Source: JAPPLB01 sp965206655
Lineage (GTDB): Bacteria > Acidobacteriota > Terriglobia > Bryobacterales > UBA6623
Assembly: GCA_965206655.1 (NCBI GenBank)
Contig: CBDBKC010000029.1
Span: forward strand, 1 to 64,000
Direction of reading: 5' to 3'
DNA length: 64,000 nucleotides
Shown here: piece after piece, positions 50,414 to 59,295 of the stretch
How positions within the stretch are numbered: position 1 is the stretch's first letter
Layout of the letters: each line of letters begins with the position of its first letter
The notes under the pieces: model-generated
What the model was told of the DNA's origin: nothing
Seen by the model: only the letters and a program-made list of their open reading frames with translations
Databases searched by the model: none
Program-made: the position numbers and the translations under genes

Positions 50414-51325
50414 CTATTGCAGGCTCACCGAACCGGTCGACATCAGGGCGCCGTACAGGGCGTCTCCCATTTTCATGTCGGTGGTCAGACGCATGTAGCG
50501 CCCCGAGTTCCGGAGCGCGACATACTCGATGCCGTGTGCGTGCTCCTCGAAGGCCTTGATGTAATCGTCGATGACGGAGCGGTCGACGCTCATTCGGAGC
50601 ACTTCTTCCGTCTCGGCGTCGACCATTTCGAATTCACCCTGTTCGGTCGGCGCGGCATCTTCAGGGCTCGCGATGTGAATCAGCATCAGTTCGTGTCCGT
50701 AATCGGCGAGGTACTGGAGCGCGCGCTTTTCCGTTCCGTCGCTCAGAAAGTCGGACAAGATAACGGTGAGGCCCGAAGCGGGCGAATTCTGCAAGAACCG
50801 CCGGATGGCCGCGGAGAAGTCGGAGCGTCCGCCGGTTGAGAGTTGGCTGATGAAACGGGACGCGCCGGCGAAGCGGTGACGCCCACCCTGCGAGTGGTAG
50901 TTTTCGGCCATGGAGTCGGAAAAGGGCTGAACCACGACCGACTCGAGTCGCACGAGTCCGATGTAGCATAGGGCGGCCGCAAGTCGGCAAGCGTAGGCGA
51001 ACTTCGGTTCGCCGGCTCCCCCGCCGGAAGCGCCGCAGGACATGGATTCGCTGGTATCGATCAGAAGGCGAACGGGTGTACGGGGCTCGGTGCGAAACAT
51101 CTTGAGGAAGAGCCGTCCTAGGCGCAAATAGGCGCGCCAGTTGACGGAGCGCAAGTCGTCGCCTTGCTGGAAGTGGCGATGATCGAGAAACTCGTGTCCG
51201 ACGCCCGCATAGCGCGAGAGGTTATTCCCGCCGAGGAGGCCTTGAAACGACTGTTGCCAGCGGATGGCGAGACGTTCGAGGCGCTCGAGGGTTTCGCGGT
51301 CTAGCAGGGGGTCGGGCGCTTGCAC
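50414..51325 (-). CDS. DUF58 domain protein
   Basis: About 303 residues from the GTG at 51325 (longer frames upstream overlap the divergent ABC gene and look non-coding). The DUF58 core is present: LRSVNWRAYLRLGRLFLKMF around the R-x-x-x-W-x-A motif, then a VWA-like half with VRLLIDTSESMSCGASGGG as MIDAS and VILSDFLSDGTEKRALQYLA. It is the first gene of the minus-strand cluster with BatA-like and VWA genes. The AAA ATPase MoxR that usually heads such clusters is not found upstream; the divergent ABC ATPase is unrelated. Confidence 0.88.
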   Translation of the reverse strand: MQAPDPLLDRETLERLERLAIRWQQSFQGLLGGNNLSRYAGVGHEFLDHRHFQQGDDLRSVNWRAYLRLGRLFLKMFRTEPRTPVRLLIDTSESMSCGASGGGAGEPKFAYACRLAAALCYIGLVRLESVVVQPFSDSMAENYHSQGGRHRFAGASRFISQLSTGGRSDFSAAIRRFLQNSPASGLTVILSDFLSDGTEKRALQYLADYGHELMLIHIASPEDAAPTEQGEFEMVDAETEEVLRMSVDRSVIDDYIKAFEEHAHGIEYVALRNSGRYMRLTTDMKMGDALYGALMSTGSVSLQ

Positions 51326-51418
51326 CAGTTCAGACTCACAAAAGCGACGGACCCGAATTGTAACGCAACGGTCCGGGAGGTTGTGCCGCGTAGGGCCCGC
51401 TATGATGGGGACAAATCG

Positions 51419-52735
51419 ATGGGAATCGTTGCAATTCAGAGTGTGAGCAAACTGTTTAAATCCTATGCTCACGATGGTGACCGCCTAAAAGAATTTCTCA
51501 CGGGCGGACGCCTGCGCCGGCACGAAGAACACTGGGCGCTGCGTGATCTGTCGTTCGAAATCCACCGGGGAGAGACCTTCTGCATCGTCGGCGAGAACGG
51601 TTCGGGGAAGACAACCCTCCTCAAAATCATCGCCGGTATCCTGTCCCCCAGTAGCGGGACCGTCAAAGTCCACGGCCGCGTCGCCGCACTGCTCGAACTC
51701 GGGGCCGGGTTCAATGCGGAATTCACAGGCCGCGAGAACGTGTTTCTCAATGGGACGATTCTGGGGCTTTCCACGCGTGAAATCGAGAGTCGACTCGATC
51801 CAATCTTCGCGTTCGCGGAGCTTGGCGAGCATATCGATCAACCTCTGAAAACCTATTCGAGCGGAATGGTCATGCGGCTGGCGTTCTCAATCGCCGTGCA
51901 GGTCGAGCCGGAGATCCTGATCGTGGATGAGGCACTGTCGGTGGGCGACATTCGATTCGCGCAACGCTGCATGCGGAAGATCCACGAGTTGCGTGATCGC
52001 GGCGTAACGGTCGTATTCGTAAGTCACAACATTGCCGACGTCAAGGCACTGGGCGACCGTACTTTGTGGCTCGATCAGGGACGATCTGTACGGCTTGGCG
52101 ACACGAAGGAAGTAGCCATCGAATACATGGCGGCGCTGGTGAAGAAGGACGCGGTTTACCTACGGGACGAGCGGGCGGGTGACACGAAGGCGGTAAGGCT
52201 CGACCCGCCACCGGAGGTCATTACCGAATTACCGGCGAGGCCACGGCGGCATGGCGACGGGCGCGGTGAAGTATTGGGAATCACGGTTGTCGACGAAAGC
52301 GGCCAACGCTTGGCTTCCATCGTCCCTGGACAAAGAATCGTGGCCCGAGTCAGTGTGAAGGCCAACGAGAGAGTCCGTTTACCGATCGTGGGCTGTCAGT
52401 TGCGAAATGACCGTGGGATGGACTTCTCGGGCACGAACACCAGTCAGGAAGATGTCGCGCTACCGGCCATGGAGGCGGGCGACGTGATTACAGCGGATTT
52501 CCACCTGCACCTGCCGGAGTTTTCGGCGCGGCATCTTACGTTCACTCCGGCCTTCGCCGAGGGTACGGTCAACGAGTTCGCTGTCTGCGATCTTGTCGAG
52601 GACGCGGTTTGCATCCCCGTAGAGGAGAGTGAGCGACCGACGGAGGGCTTGTTCGGTATGCCTTGCAGCGCGGTCACGTTCGACCTTGTGCCGGCAACGC
52701 GGGAGGCGCCGGTCAGCCCGGCGGAAAGGCGCTAA
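51419..52735 (+). CDS. ABC transporter ATP-binding protein, Wzt/polysaccharide-export type
   Basis: A 438-residue ATPase. The nucleotide-binding domain (about 1-240) begins IQSVSKLFKSYAHDGDRLKE, has the P-loop VGENGSGKTTLLKIIAGI, signature YSSGMVMRLAFSIAVQ and Walker B ILIVDEALSVGD, and is of the kind that exports O-antigen or teichoic acid. Residues about 300-430 form a beta-rich C-terminal domain (VDESGQRLASIVPGQRIVAR), like the carbohydrate-binding Wzt domain that recognises the chain end. The permease partner (Wzm) is not within the window. The ATG at 51419 has GGGG upstream. It is divergent from the DUF58 gene. Confidence 0.88.
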   Translation: MGIVAIQSVSKLFKSYAHDGDRLKEFLTGGRLRRHEEHWALRDLSFEIHRGETFCIVGENGSGKTTLLKIIAGILSPSSGTVKVHGRVAALLELGAGFNAEFTGRENVFLNGTILGLSTREIESRLDPIFAFAELGEHIDQPLKTYSSGMVMRLAFSIAVQVEPEILIVDEALSVGDIRFAQRCMRKIHELRDRGVTVVFVSHNIADVKALGDRTLWLDQGRSVRLGDTKEVAIEYMAALVKKDAVYLRDERAGDTKAVRLDPPPEVITELPARPRRHGDGRGEVLGITVVDESGQRLASIVPGQRIVARVSVKANERVRLPIVGCQLRNDRGMDFSGTNTSQEDVALPAMEAGDVITADFHLHLPEFSARHLTFTPAFAEGTVNEFAVCDLVEDAVCIPVEESERPTEGLFGMPCSAVTFDLVPATREAPVSPAERR

Positions 52736-52797
52736 CCGCAAGCGGGCCGCCCCGATCGGTGCCATCCGCCAAGATGTCCCGCTTCAGGGCAGACTTC

Positions 52798-53883
52798 TCA
52801 ATCCGTCGGTGCGCCGGTTCCGGCAGGCATCTCGGCCGTGAGCGACTTCAGAAACTCTTCGAGATCAGTGCGCTCCTGGCCGGTGAGATGGTCGAGTTCC
52901 TTAAGATCTTTGTCGCGCCAATCATTGGAGTTGCCCGCGCCGATGTAGAAATCGATCACTTCCTTGAGTGTCTTCAAGCTGCCATCGTGCATGTAGGGAG
53001 CGCTGTCGACGATATTGCGGAGGCCGGACGTTTTGAAGGCGCCGCGGTCAGCCTCGTTCTTGGTTACTTCGAATCGTCCCTGGTCCGCGAGCGTGCCATC
53101 AATATTGGCGCCGACGCCTAGATTGTGGAACTTGTTGTCGGTGAAGAGCGCATGGTCTTCTTCCATGGCGTGGCATACCTCGCAATTGCCCTTTTCGGGA
53201 TTGCGAAAGACTTCGAGGCCCCGCTTGGCGGACTCGCTGAGGGCCTCCTCCTCACCGCCGTACATGAAGCGGTCGAAGGGAGAGTTGCCGCTGAGCACCG
53301 TACGCTCAAACGACGCGATAGCTTTCTTGAGGCGATCCATCGTAACGCCGCCGGGTCCGAAGGCTTTCTCGAAATCCGCCACGTAGCTTGCGTCCCCGGA
53401 GAGTTCCTTTTGGACGGCTTCGAGCGTGTGGGCCATCTCGATCGGATTCGCTATCGGCCCTAAAGCCTGCTCTTCCAGGCTCGGAGCGCGGCCGTCCCAG
53501 AACTGAGTCGTAAAGTAGGCTGTGTTGATGACTGTCGGCGCTTGCCGGCCGCCCTTCTTTCCTCCCACACCGCTGGAGAACTGGTCAGGGTCCGCGAAAC
53601 CCGCATCCGGCCGGTGGCAGGAAGCGCAAGCGATCGAACTGTCAATGGAAAGCGTCTTGTCGTAATAGAGCCTACGCCCGAGAGCGATCGTCTCCGCGGT
53701 CGGCGGATTGTCGGCGGGGACCGGCACCGGAGGTAACCCCGAGGGGGGCTCGATGGTGATCGGTTCGCCGATGGGCGTGGACGAAACGGGACCTTCCGGT
53801 TCGGGCTCGCCACATGAAACAAAAGTAATCGCGCACACGGCGGCCAGCAGACCTACGGTAATCCAAGAACAATTCGATTGCAT
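52798..53883 (-). CDS. di-haem cytochrome c peroxidase family lipoprotein
   Basis: A 361-residue periplasmic di-haem protein (MauG/CcpA family). The ATG at 53883 has GGAGAAGGA; the leader MQSNCSWITVGLLAAVCAIT ends in FVSC, a lipobox. Two haem sites are seen: ACASCHRPDAGFAD and NCEVCHAMEEDHALF. Other family segments are LGRRLYYDKTLSID, APTVINTAYFTTQFWDGRAP and YMHDGSLKTLKEVIDFYIGA. It would reduce hydrogen peroxide or oxidise a partner. A proline-rich linker follows the lipobox. No maturation gene is adjacent. Confidence 0.9.
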   Translation of the reverse strand: MQSNCSWITVGLLAAVCAITFVSCGEPEPEGPVSSTPIGEPITIEPPSGLPPVPVPADNPPTAETIALGRRLYYDKTLSIDSSIACASCHRPDAGFADPDQFSSGVGGKKGGRQAPTVINTAYFTTQFWDGRAPSLEEQALGPIANPIEMAHTLEAVQKELSGDASYVADFEKAFGPGGVTMDRLKKAIASFERTVLSGNSPFDRFMYGGEEEALSESAKRGLEVFRNPEKGNCEVCHAMEEDHALFTDNKFHNLGVGANIDGTLADQGRFEVTKNEADRGAFKTSGLRNIVDSAPYMHDGSLKTLKEVIDFYIGAGNSNDWRDKDLKELDHLTGQERTDLEEFLKSLTAEMPAGTGAPTD

Positions 53884-54073
53884 TTCCTTCTCCGGAAGGG
53901 GCACCGCGAAGGGGCGGCTCCAACAACTGTTAGCCCTAAGAATCGTGGCTGGCCGACGCCTTTGTCAACTCAGAGCGAGACTCATCGGGTTGTTGTGCGG
54001 AGAAGAACGCGGAGAGCGAGCGTGATGTCCGCCCTCCGCGCGTAACGCTCTATATTGCCGGTGTCACGGAGAC

Positions 54074-54649
54074 CTAGCGCGTATCGGAGGTGTCGACGAT
54101 TGCATCTAGCCGGATCCGCGGTTGGATCGTTTCGACGTCGATCGTGACGCCGTCGGAGCGACCGTTGTCCTGACGTGAGATGCCTGTATAAACCGCAGCA
54201 ACATCGAGGCGCACCTTGCTCTCGATGGTCACGAAGCCGTCGATGATGCGCTGTGGCGAAGGAAGCGTGAGTAGCCTCCGTATCTCGGCGCAGCTCACAA
54301 AGTTGGCCTCGTTCGGACGAAGACCGATGCCCTCGCCCCCGGTCTCGCCCTGCCGGCCGGACCCGATTCGAGTGGCTTCGACGACACCGATCCGCAACTC
54401 GGCGCCAACCCTACTCGTGTTGTGGATGTTGACGACGGTGCGGTAGAAAGCAGGCCCGAAGTCGAACGACAGTTCGCTCGGTGACGGATCGAACACATTG
54501 CGACACACAAATTTGGCAGAATACACAAAGGTCCGGGTGGACGCGACAGCCTCGGTTTGTGCCCAGATGCCATTTCCGGAAGCACAAGCCAGGCCCAGTA
54601 ACGCCACCCGGACAGTTATTCCTTTCACGTTGAAAAGACTTCGTTTCAT
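54074..54649 (-). CDS. exported protein of unknown function
   Basis: A 191-residue protein with signal peptide (VRVALLGLACASGNGIWAQ after MKRSLFNVKGIT). The mature region AKFVCRNVFDPSPSELSFDF and YRTVVNIHNTSRVGAELRIG, then SCAEIRRLLTLPSPQRIIDG and VTIESKVRLDVAAVYTG, resembles a group of uncharacterised secreted proteins of soil bacteria that share the Y-x-x-x-x-N-x-H-N pattern. A beta-sandwich is likely. It has no clear partner; about 300 bp upstream (54650-54949) show no gene. Confidence 0.6.
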   Translation of the reverse strand: MKRSLFNVKGITVRVALLGLACASGNGIWAQTEAVASTRTFVYSAKFVCRNVFDPSPSELSFDFGPAFYRTVVNIHNTSRVGAELRIGVVEATRIGSGRQGETGGEGIGLRPNEANFVSCAEIRRLLTLPSPQRIIDGFVTIESKVRLDVAAVYTGISRQDNGRSDGVTIDVETIQPRIRLDAIVDTSDTR

Positions 54650-54949
54650 TCAGTTCTCCTTCTTGCTGCAAGTTTGGGTTGGAGGTTGCGGTCCCGGACG
54701 GACCTAACCGCTGACGCATCGGTGTTGAAGGCGTTCGGGGGGACACTTCCTCCATCCCATTTGTAAACACGCCGAGTGCCACTTTGTTTTGGTAGATTTT
54801 ACGGGCGTTTCGCGATCTTGGGTGTACGGACGGCGGGGCATTTTGACACGTCACGCGGTTGTCGTAACACCTTAGCCGTCACACCTTACGTGCAGCCGGC
54901 TTGCGAACTTCTGCCATGAATCGCCCGCCGTCCCGACTAGACTGGAGGC

Positions 54950-55840
54950 ATGGCGTCCGAAGAGTGGAAGGTGTCGCTGCATGGCGGGCACAGCGGCGAG
55001 TTTTGCGAACATGCCGCATCGACGTTGAGGGAGGTGCTCGAAGCCGCCGTGGCGTTTGGCTACCACACGTTCGGCGTGAGCGAGCATGCGCCGCGAAGCC
55101 AGGAGCGGTTTCTTTACCCGAGCGAGCGCGACAAAGGCTACACGATCGAGCGGCTGCGTCGTGAGTTCGAAGCGTATGCCGAAACGGTTGATGCTCTAGC
55201 GGAGGAGTTCGCGGGGAGGCTCGTCGTCCTGCGCGGATTCGAGGCCGAAGTTGTTCCCACCGATGGCTACAGACAGGAAATGCCGGCGTGGCGTAAACGT
55301 TTCGAGTTCGACTACATAGTTGGGTCGGTTCACTATGTTGACGAGACGTCGGTCGATGGTGAAAAGGCCGAGTTCGACGCGGGCGTAGAAAAGGCGGGAG
55401 GACTCGAGCCCTACGCCGTTCGCTACTACGAGACCGTCGGCGCCATGGTGGAGACCTTGCGGCCCGACGTGGTTGGGCATCTGGACCTGATTCGTAAGAA
55501 CGCTGGCCCTGATGCCGTGCTCGATACTCCCCCGATCCGGGAAGCGGCCCAGCGCGCGCTCCATGTCATCAAGAAGCACGACTGCATCCTGGACCTCAAT
55601 ACGGCGGGCTACCGCAAGGGTCTTGGCTCGCCGTATCCGGCACCGTGGCTGGTTCGGTTGGCGACTGAAATGGGAATCGGGTTCTGTTTTGGTGATGATA
55701 GCCACGGGCCGGTAGACGTCGGGGAGGGTCTGGAGGAAGGCCGGCGCTATCTTTTGGAGAATGGAGTGGGCGAGATTCGTGTACTCACGCGCGAGGGGGG
55801 CCCGGTGGTCAGGAAGAACGTCCGTTTGCCGGTTGACTAA
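54950..55840 (+). CDS. hisK: histidinol-phosphatase, PHP family
   Basis: A 296-residue PHP-fold phosphatase of the HisK type, which removes phosphate from histidinol phosphate. Metal-site segments: SLHGGHSGEFCEHA, TFGVSEHAPR, LRGFEAEVVP, VGSVHYVDETSVDG, VGHLDLIRKN and FCFGDDSHGPVDVG. The same fold serves other phosphoesterases, so histidine synthesis is likely but not certain; no other his gene is nearby. The next gene, a Uma2 nuclease, is 40 bp downstream. Confidence 0.78.
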   Translation: MASEEWKVSLHGGHSGEFCEHAASTLREVLEAAVAFGYHTFGVSEHAPRSQERFLYPSERDKGYTIERLRREFEAYAETVDALAEEFAGRLVVLRGFEAEVVPTDGYRQEMPAWRKRFEFDYIVGSVHYVDETSVDGEKAEFDAGVEKAGGLEPYAVRYYETVGAMVETLRPDVVGHLDLIRKNAGPDAVLDTPPIREAAQRALHVIKKHDCILDLNTAGYRKGLGSPYPAPWLVRLATEMGIGFCFGDDSHGPVDVGEGLEEGRRYLLENGVGEIRVLTREGGPVVRKNVRLPVD

Positions 55841-55879
55841 GGCAGGAAACCGGAAGTCCGGTGATAGAATCAAGTCGGT

Positions 55880-56506
55880 ATGGCGACCACGAGAACTCTT
55901 CCCGAACCGACAGTTGAAGCCGGGGCTTATGTCCTTCGCCTCCCGGACAATATGACCTTGTCCGAAGATCAATTCTTCGACTTCTGTCAGGTGAATCGCG
56001 ATCTGCGGATTGAGCGTACCGCTGACGGGGAGATCATTGTCATGAGTCCAGCGGCAGGTAGCAGCAGTAAACGAAATCAACGCATCAGTTTTCAACTTGA
56101 GGGATGGGCGATCAAGGATGGAACAGGTGAGGCCTTCGATTCCAGCGGCGGCTTCGTCCTGCCGAATGGGGCGACCCGGTCACCGGATGCCTCCTGGGTG
56201 GAACGGTCGCGGTTGAGCCGGCTAAGCGAAAGGCAGACGGACAAGTTCCTGCCTCTCTGTCCGGATTTCGCGGTCGAGTTACGGTCGCCTTCCGATCGGC
56301 TGAGCGTGCTGCAACAAAAGATGGAAGAATACATTGCCAACGGAACGCGTCTTGGCTGGCTCATCGATCCGATAGCGCGAAAGGCCCACATCTACCGGCC
56401 AGACGGCCCTGTGGAAGTGCTCGACAACCCCGAAACGCTCTCTGGCGGTTCAGTGTTGCCCGGATTCGAGCTGAGCCTGGAGAAGATCTGGGAGCTGGGA
56501 TTCTAA
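55880..56506 (+). CDS. Uma2-family (DUF820) restriction-fold protein
   Basis: A 208-residue PD-(D/E)XK-fold protein. The family pattern is seen as TLSEDQFFDFCQVNRDLRIE, GEIIVMSPAAGSSSKRNQRI, GGFVLPNGATRSPDASWVER with the metal-binding D, and LCPDFAVELRSPSDRLSVLQ with E (the lysine place is occupied by R/S). The C-terminus (GGSVLPGFELSLEKIWELGF) is typical. Uma2 genes are abundant in Cyanobacteria and soil bacteria and often lie alone or near mobile DNA; the biological role is unsettled. Confidence 0.88.
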   Translation: MATTRTLPEPTVEAGAYVLRLPDNMTLSEDQFFDFCQVNRDLRIERTADGEIIVMSPAAGSSSKRNQRISFQLEGWAIKDGTGEAFDSSGGFVLPNGATRSPDASWVERSRLSRLSERQTDKFLPLCPDFAVELRSPSDRLSVLQQKMEEYIANGTRLGWLIDPIARKAHIYRPDGPVEVLDNPETLSGGSVLPGFELSLEKIWELGF

Positions 56507-56551
56507 GACAAAGCTACGAATCTCGATAGGGAGATCCACGCTACGGACCTT

Positions 56552-59044
56552 CTAAGAGGCGCGTCCAAGTTTCTCCAAGTAGTGCCGGCGAGCTCGGTCG
56601 ATCATCTCCTTGGCTCGCGCACGATTGTCTCCGGGACCGAAGTTGTCCCGCTCTTCCAAGTAAGCCCACAGCCGATCCACCCAGCGGATCAGCGTCTCGA
56701 TGTCGCGCTTCACGAGGGTCGGCTCGCCGCCGACCTGGACGTAGACCGGCCCCGAGTGCGCCCGCGGAATCTGGTCGACGCCTCGCGACGGGCGTCCCAC
56801 GACGCGAACGGCAAACCACGTCGATTCGCGCACCTGCACTTCCTTGACGAGCCTCACTGACTGCTCTGACGGACTGACCTGCGTTGTCTCGACGACTTCG
56901 CCGTTGGCGATGAGTTCGATGCGTTCGAGAGGCACGCGCGATGTAATTTCGGCGGCGATGCGAGCCCGGTAAGGCGAGTCGGCGGAAGCCCGGATCACCT
57001 CACCCATCTCCTGGCCGTTCACAGTGAATTCCATGAGCGGGCCGTTGGTGACAAACGCGCGCCCTTCGCGGTAGCGCTCGATCCAGCGGTCCCAATTCAT
57101 GGCCGAGCCCACATGCACGTATTGCCGCGCGCTGCCGGGGATGCGGTTGATGCCGCGCCAGTTCGTGAAGCAATCCGTTCCCGCACCCGGCGAGATCTTC
57201 AGGCCGGCGTTCAGCAGCGTGTACCACATCGAGTAAGCCGCGTCGCCGTAGGGAAGGATGTCGAGCGCGTCGAGCGCTCCCAACGCTGCGGTGACCGGGC
57301 TTTCCTTGGCGCCGAGGTTCGTATCGAAAACATCCGCGATGGGGGCACGGATCGGGTGCATGTAGGTCACCAGGCCTCCCTGCTCACGCGCCTTCAATGC
57401 CGACATCGTGTTGAGCGGAAAATCGTACGACGAATCACTACCCACCACGCTCGTATAGAATGGCGGAACTAACTTTTTCAGATTCAAAAAGCCCATGTGC
57501 CCCAGCGGATCGCTGTTGCGGTATTCCTCACCCCACGAGAGTTTGTAGCGGTCGGTTGAAATCGGATCGACGGCGCCCGTGAAGAACTCTTTGTCGTGAA
57601 CGAACGCGCCCTGCGAATTCGCTACGATCATGTTCGCGGTGTTGAGATCCTCGGCTTGTAGCCATGCAAGCGATTGAGCGGGCCGCTGGTAGTAGCTGCC
57701 GTTGTAGTTCGCGTGGAAGTGATTCTCTCCGGTGTACCAGCCGCGGTCGGCCCAGTTCGTCCAGCGCTCCATGGTGATGGTGACCTCGGTCGTATCGTTC
57801 GGGGCCACTTCGATGCTCCGCTCGGCGATGCGATACTCGACGCCTTTCAGCGCCACAAGCTGTAGCCGCCCCGCGGGCGCGACGAAGGTGTCGTCTCCGC
57901 TACCAACGAAGAAGCCCAGCCGAGGTTGCCCAGGGTCAAGCGCGTAGTAGAAGACCTGCTCGCCCGAGGGACAGTAAGCCTTTTTGTCACTCGCCTCCAC
58001 GTAAAGCCGCACCGGTGTCGGTTGCCCAAGCTCATCGAGTATCTTCACGCGCACTTTCCCCGAAGGTTTGCGGAACTTCAGGCCGCTGATGCGAACGTGC
58101 TTCTTTTCGCCGCCACCGATCGGCGTTGTGAACAGGTCAAGATTCCCCATGTGGTTCGAGACATGGGCGATGAGCTTTCCATCGGGAGAGACCGCGGGAT
58201 TGAATTCGTCGCGGCTGGTGTTCGTAATGGCCTGGCGCTCCCCGCCTTCGCGTGATACGCGGTACAGCTCGTAGTCGCCCTTGCCGTTGACCTCCACAGC
58301 CGAGTAGACAGCCGCCGACCCATCCGGCAACGCCGAAACACTTCCCATCTGAACGATGTGCTTGGCGAGATAGCGAGTGAGCGGCATTTGGATCATCGTC
58401 GAACGGCCGCCCGTCGGCATCGACCAAACCTGCGGTGCGCCGGAGCGACGTCCGGCGAAATAGACCTCGTCGCCTGAGCCGGCCCACGCCGCGTCAATCC
58501 AGCGATCCGTCGCGGAACGCTGCGGACGCGTCTGAAGTGGCTTGGCGTCGCCGCTCTCGACATTGATCTCATAGAGCAGCGCCCCGGCGTTGGGAACGCT
58601 CAACGCACAAACGATTCGCTTCGAGTCAGGAGACCAAGCGGGCGTCCCCGCGGTGTTGTACGGGGTCTCGATGACGCTCTCGCGGCCCGTTGCCACGTCG
58701 ACCACCCAAAGCTTGCCGCTGATATTCGGGATACGTCCGCGGGGAGTGGAGCCGTTGACGTACGCGATGCGCTTGCCGTCCGGCACCCAGGCCGGGTGGG
58801 CGTGATATCCGGCGGATGAGGTGAGCTGCCGAGCCTCACCGCCTTCGGCCGCTACCTCCCAAATGCCGCCGAAAAGTGAGAAGCCGAGGCGTTTGCCGTC
58901 GGGCGACCAAGTAGGGTCGACCGCGCCCCAGGTGATCGATTCCGAGTCAGCGGCGGATGTAACGGGAAAGCGATCGCGGGCGACGAAGAGTGCCGCTAGG
59001 AGTGCGAGTAACGCAATGGTCAGCCAACGGTTTGCTCGTGACAT
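56552..59044 (-). CDS. exported TolB-like propeller fused to CehA/McbA-type metallohydrolase
   Basis: An 830-residue protein with N-terminal signal or anchor (WLTIALLALLAALFVARD). Residues about 35-350 carry PD40/TolB repeats (VDPTWSPDGKRLGFSLFG, AGTPAWSPDSKRIVCAL, NPAVSPDGKLIAHVSNHM). A linker domain follows, and residues about 440-760 form a CehA-type PHP metallohydrolase (RGWYTGENHFHANYNGSYYQ with the H-x-H metal site, GLVTYMHPIRAPIADVFD, ISPGAGTDCFTNWRG). Such hydrolases act on carbamates and esters. The fusion suggests an exported enzyme whose propeller holds a partner. Substrate is unknown. Confidence 0.85.
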   Translation of the reverse strand: MSRANRWLTIALLALLAALFVARDRFPVTSAADSESITWGAVDPTWSPDGKRLGFSLFGGIWEVAAEGGEARQLTSSAGYHAHPAWVPDGKRIAYVNGSTPRGRIPNISGKLWVVDVATGRESVIETPYNTAGTPAWSPDSKRIVCALSVPNAGALLYEINVESGDAKPLQTRPQRSATDRWIDAAWAGSGDEVYFAGRRSGAPQVWSMPTGGRSTMIQMPLTRYLAKHIVQMGSVSALPDGSAAVYSAVEVNGKGDYELYRVSREGGERQAITNTSRDEFNPAVSPDGKLIAHVSNHMGNLDLFTTPIGGGEKKHVRISGLKFRKPSGKVRVKILDELGQPTPVRLYVEASDKKAYCPSGEQVFYYALDPGQPRLGFFVGSGDDTFVAPAGRLQLVALKGVEYRIAERSIEVAPNDTTEVTITMERWTNWADRGWYTGENHFHANYNGSYYQRPAQSLAWLQAEDLNTANMIVANSQGAFVHDKEFFTGAVDPISTDRYKLSWGEEYRNSDPLGHMGFLNLKKLVPPFYTSVVGSDSSYDFPLNTMSALKAREQGGLVTYMHPIRAPIADVFDTNLGAKESPVTAALGALDALDILPYGDAAYSMWYTLLNAGLKISPGAGTDCFTNWRGINRIPGSARQYVHVGSAMNWDRWIERYREGRAFVTNGPLMEFTVNGQEMGEVIRASADSPYRARIAAEITSRVPLERIELIANGEVVETTQVSPSEQSVRLVKEVQVRESTWFAVRVVGRPSRGVDQIPRAHSGPVYVQVGGEPTLVKRDIETLIRWVDRLWAYLEERDNFGPGDNRARAKEMIDRARRHYLEKLGRAS

Positions 59045-59087
59045 GTCCCGATTATACGCGCGGGATCGGGATGCGAAGGCGCGCCTT

Positions 59088-59124
59088 CAAACAGAGCCGT
59101 GACCGTGAGGGAGCGGGCCAGCAG
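59088..59124 (+). repeat. REP-like repeat, first
   Basis: AACAGAGCCGTGACCGTGAG followed by GGAGCGGGCC, in inverted orientation to 59233-59271, forming a BIME-like pair before the RAYT gene. Confidence 0.75.
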
Positions 59125-59232
59125 AGACCTGGGCTGCTGTCCGCCGCCGAGGGAAAGGCTTATGTGTTCCGGACGGCGGGTGAAGTTGCCCTGCCAGAAA
59201 CGGTGTAATCCTTCTGGCTGGACGCGGCTCTT

Positions 59233-59271
59233 CTAGCCGGACCGCTCCCTCACGGTTACGGCTCTGTTTGG
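59233..59271 (-). repeat. REP-like repeat, second
   Basis: CTAGCCGGACCGCTCCCTCA then CGGTTACGGCTCTGTTTGG; its complement matches the first REP at about 27 of 28 positions. It ends 25 bp before the RAYT start. Confidence 0.75.
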
Positions 59272-59295
59272 GACTGCCTTACAATTGGGAGCATC

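Noticed and set aside
55880..56506. Uma2 gene as part of a defence island
   Set aside because: No restriction, CRISPR or other defence genes are near; neighbours are housekeeping or hydrolase genes.
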